Part shown: positions 8,216 to 16,567 of the stretch, in pieces
How positions within the stretch are numbered: position 1 is the stretch's first letter
Layout: each line of letters starts with the position of its first letter
Assembly (NCBI GenBank): GCA_965214485.1
Contig: CBDCBW010000012.1
Location: 124,001-188,000 of the forward strand
Direction: 5' to 3'
DNA: 64,000 bases
From: JANQRZ01 sp965214485
GTDB taxonomy: Bacteria; Bacteroidota; Rhodothermia; Rhodothermales; JANQRZ01
Translations under genes and position numbers: made by a program
Notes under the pieces: model-generated
What the model saw: the letters and a program-made list of their open reading frames with translations, nothing else
Database searches by the model: none
Told to the model about the DNA's origin: nothing

Positions 8216-9037
8216 CTACGATCCCGCCGTCGCCCTGCGCGAGACGGTGTCGTAGCGGTCGCCGTTGGTCAAAATATGCAACCGCAGCCCAAGAAGCGAC
8301 ACCGGCTCGGCGCGCCCGGCCCGGCCCATCGACGAGTGCTCCAGCTCGCTCGGGTCGACGACCGTCACGGCCCCGCTGCCGACGACCTCGAAGACCCCGT
8401 CCGGGCCGATGAAGGCGGCGGTGTCCTCGTCCAGTCCGATCCCCGACATGAACGGGTTGTAGGCGAGCGCCGCGAGGAGCCGCCCGAGGCGGTCGCGCTG
8501 CCGGAAGTGCTGGTCGATGACGAGCGCGTTCGTCAGCCCGAGGCCGGGAGCGAGCGTGACCTTGCTCGGCGTCGGGGTTGCGCCCGAGGTACCGCCGGCG
8601 ATCATGTGCTCGGACATGATCGCGGCCCCGGCCGAGGTCCCGGCGACGGGCACGCCGTCGGCGCTGCGCTGCCGGACGGTCTTCGCGACGCCGGTCCCGC
8701 CGAGGATCGTCGAGAGGCGGAGCTGGTTGCCACCGGTGATGAAGATGCCCGTCGCCTCCTCCAGCTCGGCGATCAGCCCCTCGTCCTCGGCCTCGGCCCG
8801 CTGCTCGATCGGGAGCGAGACCGCCGAGCCGATGCCGAGGTCCTCGAACAGCGAGACGTAGCGCCGCCCCGTGTCGCCGACCTCGGAGGCCGTCGGGAGG
8901 ACGGCGATGCGCCCGTCGCCGCCGCCGGCGAGGGCGGCAATGCGTTCGAGGATGAGGGGGCCGCGCTTCTTCCGCTCGGCCCCGCCGATGGGGACGACGA
9001 AGCCACGGGCGACGCCGGGTCGGGGGGGGGAAGGCAT
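8216..9037 (-). CDS. cphB: cyanophycinase
   Basis: Serine exopeptidase (peptidase family S51) that degrades cyanophycin to beta-Asp-Arg dipeptides. 273 residues, the normal length. The nucleophile motif GTSAGAAIM puts the serine at about residue 135; TGGNQLRLS (101-109), VIDQHFRQRDRLGRL and GIGLDEDTAAF are the other family blocks. There is no signal peptide, so it is cytoplasmic like its substrate. It is 98 nt downstream of iadA and 113 nt upstream of cphA on the same strand. Codons 3-6 contain a run of nine C residues (G run at 9022-9030 on the plus strand) that could slip. No other in-frame start follows before the conserved region begins, so the ATG at 9037 is preferred. Confidence 0.93.
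   Translation of the reverse strand: MPSPPRPGVARGFVVPIGGAERKKRGPLILERIAALAGGGDGRIAVLPTASEVGDTGRRYVSLFEDLGIGSAVSLPIEQRAEAEDEGLIAELEEATGIFITGGNQLRLSTILGGTGVAKTVRQRSADGVPVAGTSAGAAIMSEHMIAGGTSGATPTPSKVTLAPGLGLTNALVIDQHFRQRDRLGRLLAALAYNPFMSGIGLDEDTAAFIGPDGVFEVVGSGAVTVVDPSELEHSSMGRAGRAEPVSLLGLRLHILTNGDRYDTVSRRATAGS
9022..9030. repeat. nine-base C/G homopolymer at the start of cphB
   Basis: Nine consecutive G on the plus strand, i.e. nine C in the coding strand, over codons 3-6 of cphB. The frame is intact at this length. Loss or gain of one base would stop production of cyanophycinase. Confidence 0.85.
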
Positions 9038-9135
9038 GGAGGTCTAGCTAGGAACGGCGAGGGACGAACGACGAGGGACGAAGGCAGGCCCCGGAAGAAA
9101 AACCCCGTTCGGCGTCCGTAGTTCGTCCCTCGGCG

Positions 9136-10290
9136 CTATTCAAACGTTCCTCGCACGACCGGCGCGCCGTCGCGGACGTGCCACCGGCCCCGCGCCATCA
9201 CGTCGTTCGCCCCGTCGTTTTCGTTGAGCACGATCAGGTCGGCGTCGGCCCCCTCGGCGATCCGCCCCTTCGCCGGGAGGCGGAGCAGCCGGGCGGGGTT
9301 CGTCGTGAACGGCGGCAGCACCAGGTCGAGCGCCCGTCCGGCGCGGAGCAGCTCGCGGAGGGTGTCCATCAGCTCGTGCGGGTGGCCGACGTCCATCGAA
9401 GCGACCTGCCCCTCGGCGTCGAACGTCGGGAGGCAGCCGCCGCCGTCGGAGGAGACGGTGAGCCGCCCGTCCGGCAGGCCGAGGTCCTGGTAGCGGCGGA
9501 CCGCCTCGGCGGCGCTCCACTCGTCGTCGCTCTGCTTCGGGAAGGCCGTCACGTCGATCACACAGCCGCGCCCCGCGAGGTCGCACGCCTCGTGGAAGAG
9601 CGCCTTCCGGCGGTTGACGTGGGTCGGGTTGAAGACCCGCGCCGGGATCTCGGTCTCGTCCAGGCAGCGGTGGATCAGGTCCAGCCCGCGCGGCCCGTCG
9701 CCGAGGTGGAAGTGGACGATCCCGGCCTTGCCCGTCATCAGGCCCGCGACGTGCGCCTCGCTCGCCAGCCGGGCGATCTCCTGGACCGTCGGCTGGCTCG
9801 AGCGGTGGTCCGAAAGCGCGATCTCGCCGACGCCGATCACGCAGTCGAGGTAGACGATGTCGCCGCGCACCGAGCCGGTGAGGGTGGTCGGCGGGACGTG
9901 GTAGCCGCCGGTGTGGCAGTAGGCCGAGAGCCCCTCGGCGCGGAGCGCCCGGACCTGCGTGACGAGCTCCGCCGTCGTCCGCGTCAGGTCGTCGGTCCCG
10001 AGGACGCCGACGGCGGTCGTGACGCCGGACAGGGTGTAGGCCGTCAGCGCGGGCGGCGGCACCTTCGTCTGCGGCCCCGCCTCGCCGCCGCCGCCGGTCA
10101 GGTGGGCATGCCCGTCAACAAACCCGGGGATCACGCGCCGCCCGCCGAGGTCGACCACGCGGACCTCCGGCCCGGCGAGCTGCGGCTCGTCTTTGCCCAC
10201 ATAGAGAATCTTTTTACCGCCGATGAGGAGGTGCCGACGCCCGAGGGCAGCGGGCGCGTACACGTCGGCGTTGAGCAGGAGGTGGAGCAT
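9136..10290 (-). CDS. iadA: isoaspartyl (beta-aspartyl) dipeptidase
   Basis: Metallo-amidohydrolase that hydrolyses beta-aspartyl dipeptides; in this setting the expected substrate is the beta-Asp-Arg released by CphB. 384 residues. Metal and substrate motifs: GHAH (60-63), TGGGGE (65-70), SAYCHTGGY (about 122-130), SDHRSS (about 160-165), HFHLGDG (193-199), NPTHVNR (221-227) and VSSDGGG (280-286). From memory, E. coli IadA has a carboxylated metal-bridging lysine in the segment GVKCAISDHR; here the matching segment is GVGEIALSDHR, with Glu156 near that place. It lies upstream of cphB and cphA and downstream of a glycosyltransferase gene, all on the minus strand. Confidence 0.9.
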   Translation of the reverse strand: MLHLLLNADVYAPAALGRRHLLIGGKKILYVGKDEPQLAGPEVRVVDLGGRRVIPGFVDGHAHLTGGGGEAGPQTKVPPPALTAYTLSGVTTAVGVLGTDDLTRTTAELVTQVRALRAEGLSAYCHTGGYHVPPTTLTGSVRGDIVYLDCVIGVGEIALSDHRSSQPTVQEIARLASEAHVAGLMTGKAGIVHFHLGDGPRGLDLIHRCLDETEIPARVFNPTHVNRRKALFHEACDLAGRGCVIDVTAFPKQSDDEWSAAEAVRRYQDLGLPDGRLTVSSDGGGCLPTFDAEGQVASMDVGHPHELMDTLRELLRAGRALDLVLPPFTTNPARLLRLPAKGRIAEGADADLIVLNENDGANDVMARGRWHVRDGAPVVRGTFE

Positions 10291-10375
10291 GGGGTGTGGG
10301 CGTGGGGACGCGTTCGTAGTGAATGGTGGTTACGCAGGGATGATGGATGTTTTGCGAACAACTATCCACTACCAA

Positions 10376-11554
10376 CTATCTACCATTCAGCACGGCCTCG
10401 AAGCGGTCGGTGATGGGGTCGATGGCGAAGTGCTGCTCGGCGTAGGCGCGGGCGTTCTGGCCCATCCGCTCGCGGAGCGCGGGGTCGCGGGCGAGGTCGG
10501 CCCCGGCTTCGACGAACGCCGACCGCTGCTTCGGGGGGACGACGAGCCCGGCCTCGTGCCCGGTCACGATCTGCGCCGCCTGGTTCGCCGGCGGCACGGC
10601 GAGCAGGAGCGGGCGGCCCGCGCAGAGGTACGTCAGCACCTTCGACGGCACCGAGAACACGCCGGCGTCGGGCGTGAGGATCGCCACGAGCACGTCCGCC
10701 GCGCCAAGCACGTCGGGGAGCGCCTCGAACGGCTGGAACGGGAGCAGGCGGAGGGTTTTGATGTTCTCCACCGCCTTCCGCTCGCGCAGCCACTCGACGC
10801 CGGCACCCTGCGAGATCACGACGATTTCGTGGGGGAGGCGGTGGGCGAGGTCGAGCAGGAGCTGCGGGTGGTGCTTCAGCCCGAGCGTGCCAGCGTAGAC
10901 GAAGCGGAGGCTGTGCTCGGGGAAGCCCTGCGCCTCGGCCCAGGCGTTGCCGCGCGGGCGGACGGGGACGGCGTCGAGCGGTGCCCAGATCGGGAGGACG
11001 TGCGCCGAGGGGTGCGCTTGGATTTCCGGCACCGCCCCGGCGAAGGCGTCGCTGACGAGGACGAGCGCATCGCTCTCGGCGAGCAGCCGCCGCTCCACGC
11101 GGGCATAGTGCGACCCGACAGCCCCGCCGACGAGCGGCACCTTCTCCTTCAGCAACCGCTCCGACGCCCAGCCGATCAGGTCCTGCACCCAGTAGACGAA
11201 CCGCGCGCCGACCTCGCGCGCCGCCCCGAGAAGCGAACGCTGCGCGTCGAGCGGCGTGTTGGCCGAGAGGACCGCGTCGGGCCGGAAGCTGCGCAGCGCC
11301 TCGGCGGCGACCCGTCCGTAGGCGCGCTCCTGCCGCCACCGCGTCACGAACGCCTGCTTGTTGATCGGCGCGCCGAGCGCGAGGCCGCGAATCTCGAACG
11401 TCTCGGGGTCGCCCGGCAGCGGGTCGATGGCCTGCGGGGTCGAAGAGAGCGAGGCGCAGTAGGCGTGGAGGACCGTGTGCCCGCGCCGGGCGAGGGCGCG
11501 GCTAAGCTGAACCTGAAACGGGTGTCCGGCGAAATCGTGGACGAGGATGCGCAT
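10376..11554 (-). CDS. glycosyltransferase, GT4 (GT-B) type
   Basis: 392 residues with the two-Rossmann GT-B layout. The N-terminal half opens MRILVHDFAGHPF and contains the RPDAVLSANTP segment. The C-terminal half has FVYAGTLGLKHHPQLLLDLA, the nucleotide-sugar loop with GVFSVPSKVLTYLCAGRP, and AGLVVPP. This pattern is typical of family 4 enzymes acting on cell-surface or exopolysaccharide sugars; donor and acceptor cannot be read from the sequence. It is the most upstream gene of the minus-strand series and is separated from iadA by 85 nt. A role in the cyanophycin circuit is not implied; it may simply be adjacent. Confidence 0.85.
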   Translation of the reverse strand: MRILVHDFAGHPFQVQLSRALARRGHTVLHAYCASLSSTPQAIDPLPGDPETFEIRGLALGAPINKQAFVTRWRQERAYGRVAAEALRSFRPDAVLSANTPLDAQRSLLGAAREVGARFVYWVQDLIGWASERLLKEKVPLVGGAVGSHYARVERRLLAESDALVLVSDAFAGAVPEIQAHPSAHVLPIWAPLDAVPVRPRGNAWAEAQGFPEHSLRFVYAGTLGLKHHPQLLLDLAHRLPHEIVVISQGAGVEWLRERKAVENIKTLRLLPFQPFEALPDVLGAADVLVAILTPDAGVFSVPSKVLTYLCAGRPLLLAVPPANQAAQIVTGHEAGLVVPPKQRSAFVEAGADLARDPALRERMGQNARAYAEQHFAIDPITDRFEAVLNGR

Positions 11555-11663
11555 GAAGCGGGGGGCGGACGCGGGGCCGAAGATACCGAGCGCTCAGGCG
11601 CGGAAGAGCGGAAGAGCGGAAGAGCGCGGGCAAACTCACCAAGCTACGAAGCCCGCCGTGCAA

Positions 11664-11698
11664 CGCGCCCGTAGGGGCGATCCCACGTGATCGCCCCC
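11664..11698. repeat. hairpin repeat (CCGTAGGGGC family), copy 2
   Basis: Perfect 9-bp stem GGGGCGATC/GATCGCCCC (11674-11682 and 11689-11697) with a 6-nt loop. The left flank GCGCCCGTAGGGGCGATCCC also occurs at 49849-49868. Confidence 0.75.
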
Positions 11699-11857
11699 CG
11701 CCTCCGGCACTCGTGCCTTTGCGGGGGCAGGCTCTGGTCGGAAATGGTCCCACTGTCCACCGTCCTACTGTCCACCGTCTCACTGCCCACCGCTCGTCAG
11801 GTCAGCGTTTCGTCCTCTTGCCGGGCGAGGTCGTGCAGCAGCCAGCCCTGCGCCCCC

Positions 11858-11913
11858 GCCGTATGGATGCCCGCCTGCGCGGGAATGACTCATCAATTTG
11901 AATAACCGGTATG
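11858..11913 (-). repeat. dispersed composite repeat, copy 3 (partial)
   Basis: Shares GCCGTATGGAT-CCCGCCTGCGCGG with the copy at 30899-31010 and then a weaker match as far as GGTAT. Only the half with the CGCGCAGGCG palindrome is present. Confidence 0.65.
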
Positions 11914-12111
11914 AGGACCCCGGCAGTGGGCAGGCTGCCCCGGCAAAGGTGAAGGCGGTCGCCCCCTCGTTGGCTTCGCCGGCCTGTCGGCTTGCGGGGG
12001 CAGGCTTGGGTCGGGAATGACCTTGCCATCCACCCCGACAAAACAACGACGCGCCCGACATCAAGCCGAGCGCGCCGTTGGTGGTGGTAGCCACGGTTCG
12101 GGACCTGCGGA

Positions 12112-12204
12112 TCAAGGGGCCGTTTGGAACACCCACAGGACGGCGAGACTGACAAGCCCGACGCCGGAGTACACGGTTGCGAGAAATCGTCCGTAGTAGC
12201 GCAT
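12112..12204 (-). CDS. possible 30-residue membrane micro-protein
   Basis: From the ATG at 12204 the frame encodes a basic start (MRYYGRF), one hydrophobic segment of about 20 residues (LATVYSGVGLVSLAVLWVF) and a TGA stop. The shape is that of a single-pass small membrane protein. There is no clear ribosome-binding site, no family match, and it sits in a repeat-rich gap, so it may be chance. Confidence 0.25.
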   Translation of the reverse strand: MRYYGRFLATVYSGVGLVSLAVLWVFQTAP

Positions 12205-12484
12205 GGGGTCGGGGGTGTGGTGGATGGGGCCTCGTCGGTCTCGCCGTGCGACCGTTGTGGTGGAGGTGCAACAAGGATGCTGCCGTGAGACTTGAAATGA
12301 GACGGTCCGGGACCTCGGCGGGTTCAATTTGATATTCCGGGGGGAAAGGGTGACCGCTGCGCGGCGCTATTCACCCACGATGCGCCGGTTCGCCCACGAT
12401 GCGCCGGTGCCCGCGCTGCGCCGCGTTGACCTTCTGCGCCGCTACCGGTAGTTTCACCCCCGCCCCGTCTAGACTCGCCCGCCC

Positions 12485-12556
12485 GTGGCTGCTCGCCCGC
12501 CCGTGGCTGCTCGCCCGCCCGTGACTGCTCGCCCGCCCGTGACTGCTCGCCCGCTC
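12485..12556 (+). repeat. 18-bp tandem repeat with four in-frame GTG codons
   Basis: Four head-to-tail copies of gtg(g/a)ctgctcgcccgccc at 12485, 12503, 12521 and 12539. Each begins with GTG in the frame of the following gene, so every unit carries a potential start codon, and copy-number change would not shift the frame. Confidence 0.85.
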
Positions 12557-14329
12557 CGTTTTCTCCTGCTTCTCGTTCCGCTTTGGGCCGGGTGCTTCTC
12601 CGCCTCGGATGCCCGGGTGCCGGCGGAGGCCGCGCCGGCGGTATCTAGCGCGGCCGTCGCCGATACCGCCGGCGGCGTCGCGGCGACGCACGGCTTGGTG
12701 GTGTCGGGGCACCCGGAGGCGTCGCGCGTCGGCGTGGAGGTGTTGAAGAGCGGCGGCAACGCCGTCGACGCGGCGGTGGCGGCGGGCTTCGCGCTCGCGG
12801 TCACGCTCCCGAAGGCGGGCAACCTCGGCGGCGGCGGCTTCATGGTGATCCGCCTCGCCGACGGCACCGCGACGACGCTCGACTTCCGCGAGGTCGCGCC
12901 CGGGGCGGCGAGCCGCGACATGTACCTCGGCGACGACGGCGAGCCGGACCCTCGCCGCAGCCGCGTCGGGCACCTCGCCGTCGGCGTGCCGGGGACCGTC
13001 GCCGGGCTCCTCACGGCGCTCGAGCGCTACGGGACGCTGGGCCGCGCCGCCGTGCTCGACTCCGCGATTGCCCTCGCCGAGCACGGCTTCCGCCTGACCG
13101 AGCTCCAGAGCCGCCACCTCAACCAGTACCGCGACGCGTTCCTCGACTTCCCGAGCACGGTCAAGTATTTCACCAAGCCCGACGCCGACGGCGTGGCCGC
13201 GTACTTCGTCCCCGGCGAGACCTTCGTGCAGCGCGACCTCGCGGCCACGCTCCGCCGCATCCGCGCCGCCGGGCGCGACGGGTTCTACCGGGGCCGCACC
13301 GCGAACCTCCTCGTCGCCGAGATGGAGCGCGGCGGCGGCCTCGTCACCCACGCCGACCTCGCGGCCTACCGGGCGGTCGAGCGCGAGCCGGTCCGCGGGA
13401 CGTACCGGGGCTACCGCGTGCTCTCGATGCCGCCGCCGTCGTCCGGCGGGATCGCGCTCGTGCAGCTCCTCAACGCCGTCGAGACGGTCGATCTCGGCGC
13501 GCTCGGGTTCCACACGGCGGCCTCGATGCACCGCATGGCCGAGGCCGAGCGCCGCGTCTTCGCCGACCGCGCGCACTGGCTCGGCGACCCCGCGTTCGTG
13601 GACGTGCCGACCGGCGGGCTGCTCTCGAAGGACTACATGCGCAGCCGGATGGCCGACTTCGACCCGGACCGCGCCACCGGCAGCGAGAGCGTCACCGAGG
13701 GCACGCCGCCGGGCGCGAGCGAGTCGAGCCAGACGACGCACCTCTCGGTGGTCGACGCCGAGGGCAACGCCGTCAGCCTGACGCTCACCATCAACGACTG
13801 GTACGGCTCGAAGGTCGCCGTCGACGGGGCGGGCTTCCTCCTCAACGACGAGATGGACGACTTCACCGCCAAGCCCGGCGCGCCGAACCTGTGGGGCAGC
13901 GTGACGAGCGAGAACAACGCCGTCGCCCCCGGCAAGCGCATGGTCTCGTCGATGACCCCGACGATCGTCGAGCGGCCGGGCGGCGACCTCTTCCTCGTCG
14001 TCGGCACGCCCGGCGGGCCGCGCATCATCACGACCGTCTTCCAGGTCGTCACCGGGCTCCTCGACTTCGGGCTGACGCTCCCGGAGGCCGTGATGGCGAA
14101 GCGCTTCCACCACCAGTGGAGCCCCGACGAGCTGGGCTACGAAACCGCCGTCGAGACGTGGCCCGGCGGCGGCTTCCGCGACGCCGCGCTCGACAGCCTC
14201 GAGGCCCTCGGGTGGAGCCTCGACCCGTTCGGCAACACGGGCGCGGTCTCGGCGATTCTCGTCCGCGAGGACGGCTCGCTCCTCAGCGCCTTCGACGCCC
14301 GGCGCGACGTGACCCCCGTGGGGTACTGA
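12539..14329 (+). CDS. ggt: gamma-glutamyltransferase lipoprotein
   Basis: Ntn-hydrolase that transfers or hydrolyses gamma-glutamyl groups (glutathione salvage) in the periplasm. The precursor should self-cleave before the first Thr of SSQTTHLSVVD (Thr417 when counted from the first GTG), giving large and small subunits. Oxyanion serines (MVSSMTPT), GGNAVDAAVAA, GNLGGGGFM and GTPGGPRI are present. I favour the fourth GTG (12539) as start because it gives a normal lipoprotein signal, MTARPLRFLLLLVPLWAGC; starts at 12485, 12503 and 12521 remain possible and would add ARPPV repeats. From 12539 the length is 596 residues, usual for the family. No link with the cyanophycin genes is evident. Confidence 0.92.
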   Translation: MTARPLRFLLLLVPLWAGCFSASDARVPAEAAPAVSSAAVADTAGGVAATHGLVVSGHPEASRVGVEVLKSGGNAVDAAVAAGFALAVTLPKAGNLGGGGFMVIRLADGTATTLDFREVAPGAASRDMYLGDDGEPDPRRSRVGHLAVGVPGTVAGLLTALERYGTLGRAAVLDSAIALAEHGFRLTELQSRHLNQYRDAFLDFPSTVKYFTKPDADGVAAYFVPGETFVQRDLAATLRRIRAAGRDGFYRGRTANLLVAEMERGGGLVTHADLAAYRAVEREPVRGTYRGYRVLSMPPPSSGGIALVQLLNAVETVDLGALGFHTAASMHRMAEAERRVFADRAHWLGDPAFVDVPTGGLLSKDYMRSRMADFDPDRATGSESVTEGTPPGASESSQTTHLSVVDAEGNAVSLTLTINDWYGSKVAVDGAGFLLNDEMDDFTAKPGAPNLWGSVTSENNAVAPGKRMVSSMTPTIVERPGGDLFLVVGTPGGPRIITTVFQVVTGLLDFGLTLPEAVMAKRFHHQWSPDELGYETAVETWPGGGFRDAALDSLEALGWSLDPFGNTGAVSAILVREDGSLLSAFDARRDVTPVGY

Positions 14330-14409
14330 GCGACGAGCTATGGACGACGAGCGACGGGAGCCGTATCATTCGCGCTCGCCGCTCGCCGCTCGCCGCTCGC
14401 CGATTCCCG

Positions 14410-15114
14410 ATGCCCTTCGACCCCTCCCGCGTCCGCGCCCTGTGCTTCGACGTGGACGGCACGCTCTCCGACACCGACGACCAGCTCGTCGACCGGATCG
14501 CGATGTTTCTGACGAAGCTGCCGTTCCTCAGCGGGCGGCACTCGAACCGCCTCGCCCGCCGCCTCGTGCTCGACGCCGAGACGCCGGTCAACAAGCTCTA
14601 CGGCCTCGCCGACCGGCTCGGGATCGACGACGAGCTGTCGAGGGTGCGCGGCCACCTCGACGGGCTCCGGGGCGGGGGCGAGGCCGAGCCGGAGCACCTC
14701 GCCGTCCCCGGCATCGGCGAGATGATCGAGACCCTCGCCGCGCACTACCCGATGTGCGCCATCTCGACGGGCGGTGCCGAGCGCGTCGCCCACTTCTTCG
14801 AGACCTTCGGGCTGCGGAAGCACTTCACCGCGCTCGTCACCGCGCAGACGACCGAGCGGATGAAGCCCTACCCCGACCCGGTCGAGTACGCCGCCGAGCG
14901 GATGGGCGTCCGGCCCGAGGCGTGCGTGATGATCGGCGACACGGTCGTCGACATCCTCGCCGGCAAGTCCGCCGGGGCGCAAACCATCGGCGTGCTCTGC
15001 GGCTTCGGGACCGAGGACGAGCTGCGCCGCGAGGGGGCCGACGAGCTCGTGGACGCGACGCCCGACGTGGTGGGCCTGCTCCTCACCGCCGAGGGCACGC
15101 CGCGCGCCCGCTGA
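14410..15114 (+). CDS. HAD-superfamily phosphatase (phosphoglycolate phosphatase-like)
   Basis: 234 residues. All four HAD motifs are visible: FDVDGTLSDTD (motif I, nucleophile and acid/base Asp), CAISTGG (motif II), the Lys of MKPYPDP (motif III) and MIGDTVVDILAGKSAG (motif IV). A helical cap insert of about 60-70 residues follows motif I. The layout fits phosphoglycolate- or pyrophosphate-type haloacid dehalogenase phosphatases acting on small phosphate esters; the substrate is not determinable. The frame is open much further upstream, but the ATG at 14410 lies directly before the first beta strand and is the natural start. It follows ggt on the same strand after 80 nt. Confidence 0.85.
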   Translation: MPFDPSRVRALCFDVDGTLSDTDDQLVDRIAMFLTKLPFLSGRHSNRLARRLVLDAETPVNKLYGLADRLGIDDELSRVRGHLDGLRGGGEAEPEHLAVPGIGEMIETLAAHYPMCAISTGGAERVAHFFETFGLRKHFTALVTAQTTERMKPYPDPVEYAAERMGVRPEACVMIGDTVVDILAGKSAGAQTIGVLCGFGTEDELRREGADELVDATPDVVGLLLTAEGTPRAR

Positions 15115-15150
15115 GCACAGCGAGGGGCACAGCGAAGGGCGCACGTCCGG

Positions 15151-15370
15151 GGAGTCCACTCACGAGCAAGAGGCTGCAACACTAGAGTGAGGGCCGGTTG
15201 CTCGTAGGCCGACCCCCCGCTTCCGCTGCCCTCGCTGCGCTCCGAGCAGAGCTGTCCCCCTCGTTTGAGGGGGACCGTCCGTCGGCCCGTTGAGCGCAGG
15301 GACTCGTCCCGGAGCGAGGGGCTGACGGACAGGGGGTCCACTCACGAGCAAGAGGCTGCAGCACTAAGAG
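15151..15370. repeat. nested inverted-repeat element, copy B, flanked by a direct repeat
   Basis: Two near-identical blocks of about 33 bp (TCCACTCACGAGCAAGAGGC core) at about 15156-15186 and 15338-15368 flank an element with hairpin GTCCCCCTCGTTTGAGGGGGAC (about 15250-15272), gcgcagggactcgtcccgg and a final GGGGGTCC. The middle closely resembles the element at 5150-5290. It occupies the 318-nt convergent gap 15115-15432 between the HAD gene and fabH; I see no gene there. Confidence 0.65.
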
Positions 15371-15432
15371 CCTGCTTATGAGATCAATGGCGAGCCTCGT
15401 TTTCGCCTTCACCCTGACCTCTCAAACAAGCT

Positions 15433-16476
15433 CTAAGCGATGAATCCCTCGACCGCCGGGTGCTCGTGGGCGTCGTCCGGGCGGGCGGGGTCGGCGGCGA
15501 GCTGGAAGAGGCAGGCGGCCCACGTCAACCCCGCGCCGAAGCCGACGAGCGCGAGCGTGTCGCCCGGCCCGGCCCGGCCGGCGTCGAGCGCCTCGGCCAG
15601 GGCGATCGGGATCGAGGCGGCGGAGGTGTTGCCGTAGCGGTCGAGGTTCACCACCACCTTCTCGGGCGCGAGGCCCGCCTGCTCGACGGCGTACTCGATG
15701 ATCCGGGCGTTCGCCTGGTGCGGGACGAAGAGGTCGATGTCGCCCACCCCGATTCCGGCAGCGGCCATCACGTGGTCGAGCGATTGGACCATCTTGGTCG
15801 TGGCAAACTTGAACACCTCGCGGCCGTTCATCCGGAGGTAGTTCTGGCCCGCGTCGAGGCTGTCGTGCGTCGGCGGGATGCGGCAGCCGCCGGAGTGCTG
15901 GATCAGGTGCTCGTGGCCCGAGCCGTCCGAGCCGAGGACGTGGGCGAGGAGGCCCGCCGGCCGGTCGGTCGCCTGCATCACGACGGCCCCGGCCCCGTCG
16001 CCGAAGAGCACGCACGTCGTGCGGTCGGTCCAGTCGAGGTTGCGGCTGATGAGCTCGGCCCCGACGACGAGCACGGTCGAGGCTGAGCCGGCGGCGATGA
16101 ACTGGTGCGCCGTGACGAGGCCGTAGACGAACCCCGTGCAGCCGACGGCGAGGGTCATCGCGCCGCAGGCCGCGCCGAGGTTGTCCTGGACCTGGCTCGA
16201 CACGGGCGGGGTGAGGTAGTCCGGGCTGGAGGTCGCCACCAGGATCAGGTCGAGGTCGGCCGCCGAGAGCCCGGCGCGGTCGAGGGCGCGCTCGGCGGCG
16301 CGGGTCGCCATCGTCGAGGTGTGGTCGTCGGGCCCGGCGATGCGCCGCTCGCGGATGCCGGAGCGCGAGCGGATCCACTCGTCGGAGGTGTCCATCGTCT
16401 CGGCCAGCTCGTCGTTGGTCACGACGCGCTCGGGGGCGTCGTGGCCCCAGCCGGTGATCGTGCTGTTCCTCAGCAT
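15433..16476 (-). CDS. fabH: beta-ketoacyl-ACP synthase III
   Basis: Thiolase-fold enzyme that condenses an acyl-CoA primer with malonyl-ACP to start fatty acid chains. 347 residues. The Cys-His-Asn triad is readable: Cys113 in AVGCTGFVYG, His253 in VPHQANARI, Asn283 in RYGNTSAAS. TSDEWIRSRSGIRER near the N-terminus and the terminal GFGAGLTWA are typical. The active-site flank LAVGCTGF differs from the usual NAACAGF, and a tail of about 22 polar residues is added, so it could be one of several KAS III paralogues (for example for branched primers). It stands alone on the minus strand, upstream of the repeat at 15151-15370. Confidence 0.92.
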   Translation of the reverse strand: MLRNSTITGWGHDAPERVVTNDELAETMDTSDEWIRSRSGIRERRIAGPDDHTSTMATRAAERALDRAGLSAADLDLILVATSSPDYLTPPVSSQVQDNLGAACGAMTLAVGCTGFVYGLVTAHQFIAAGSASTVLVVGAELISRNLDWTDRTTCVLFGDGAGAVVMQATDRPAGLLAHVLGSDGSGHEHLIQHSGGCRIPPTHDSLDAGQNYLRMNGREVFKFATTKMVQSLDHVMAAAGIGVGDIDLFVPHQANARIIEYAVEQAGLAPEKVVVNLDRYGNTSAASIPIALAEALDAGRAGPGDTLALVGFGAGLTWAACLFQLAADPARPDDAHEHPAVEGFIA

Positions 16477-16567
16477 AGGCCTCTCAGGGTTATGTGATAG
16501 GGGGAGCCGCCTGCGCCGCGCGCCGGGTAAAGATAACCGAGAGGCCGGACGCCGGGGCGGACCTCGC

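Larger units (their letters stand above)
11555..12484. other. 930-nt repeat-rich region, mostly non-coding
   Basis: Holds two dispersed repeat copies (11664-11698, 11858-11913), near-tandem units of ctgtccaccgt (11755-11795), and a duplicated block around gcgggggcaggct (11720-11749 and 11992-12020). Short open frames here come from the repeats themselves (for example peptides of the MDARLRGND or MPACAGMT kind) and are not credible genes. The only possible gene I see is the 30-codon frame at 12112-12204. It lies between the divergent glycosyltransferase and gamma-glutamyltransferase genes, so promoters for both must lie in it, but I cannot place them. Confidence 0.6.

Noticed and set aside
5460..8255. 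931-codon open frame antisense to cphA
   Set aside because: Shadow of the cphA reading frame in high-GC DNA; Leu/Val/Asp low-complexity composition and no motifs.
11687..11905. Short plus-strand frames giving peptides like MPACAGMT or MDARLRGND
   Set aside because: These are translations of the dispersed palindromic repeat, a common source of false small genes.
12371..14113. 580-codon open frame antisense to gamma-glutamyltransferase
   Set aside because: Arg/Ala/Val-rich shadow with repeated peptides from the 18-bp repeat; no domain.
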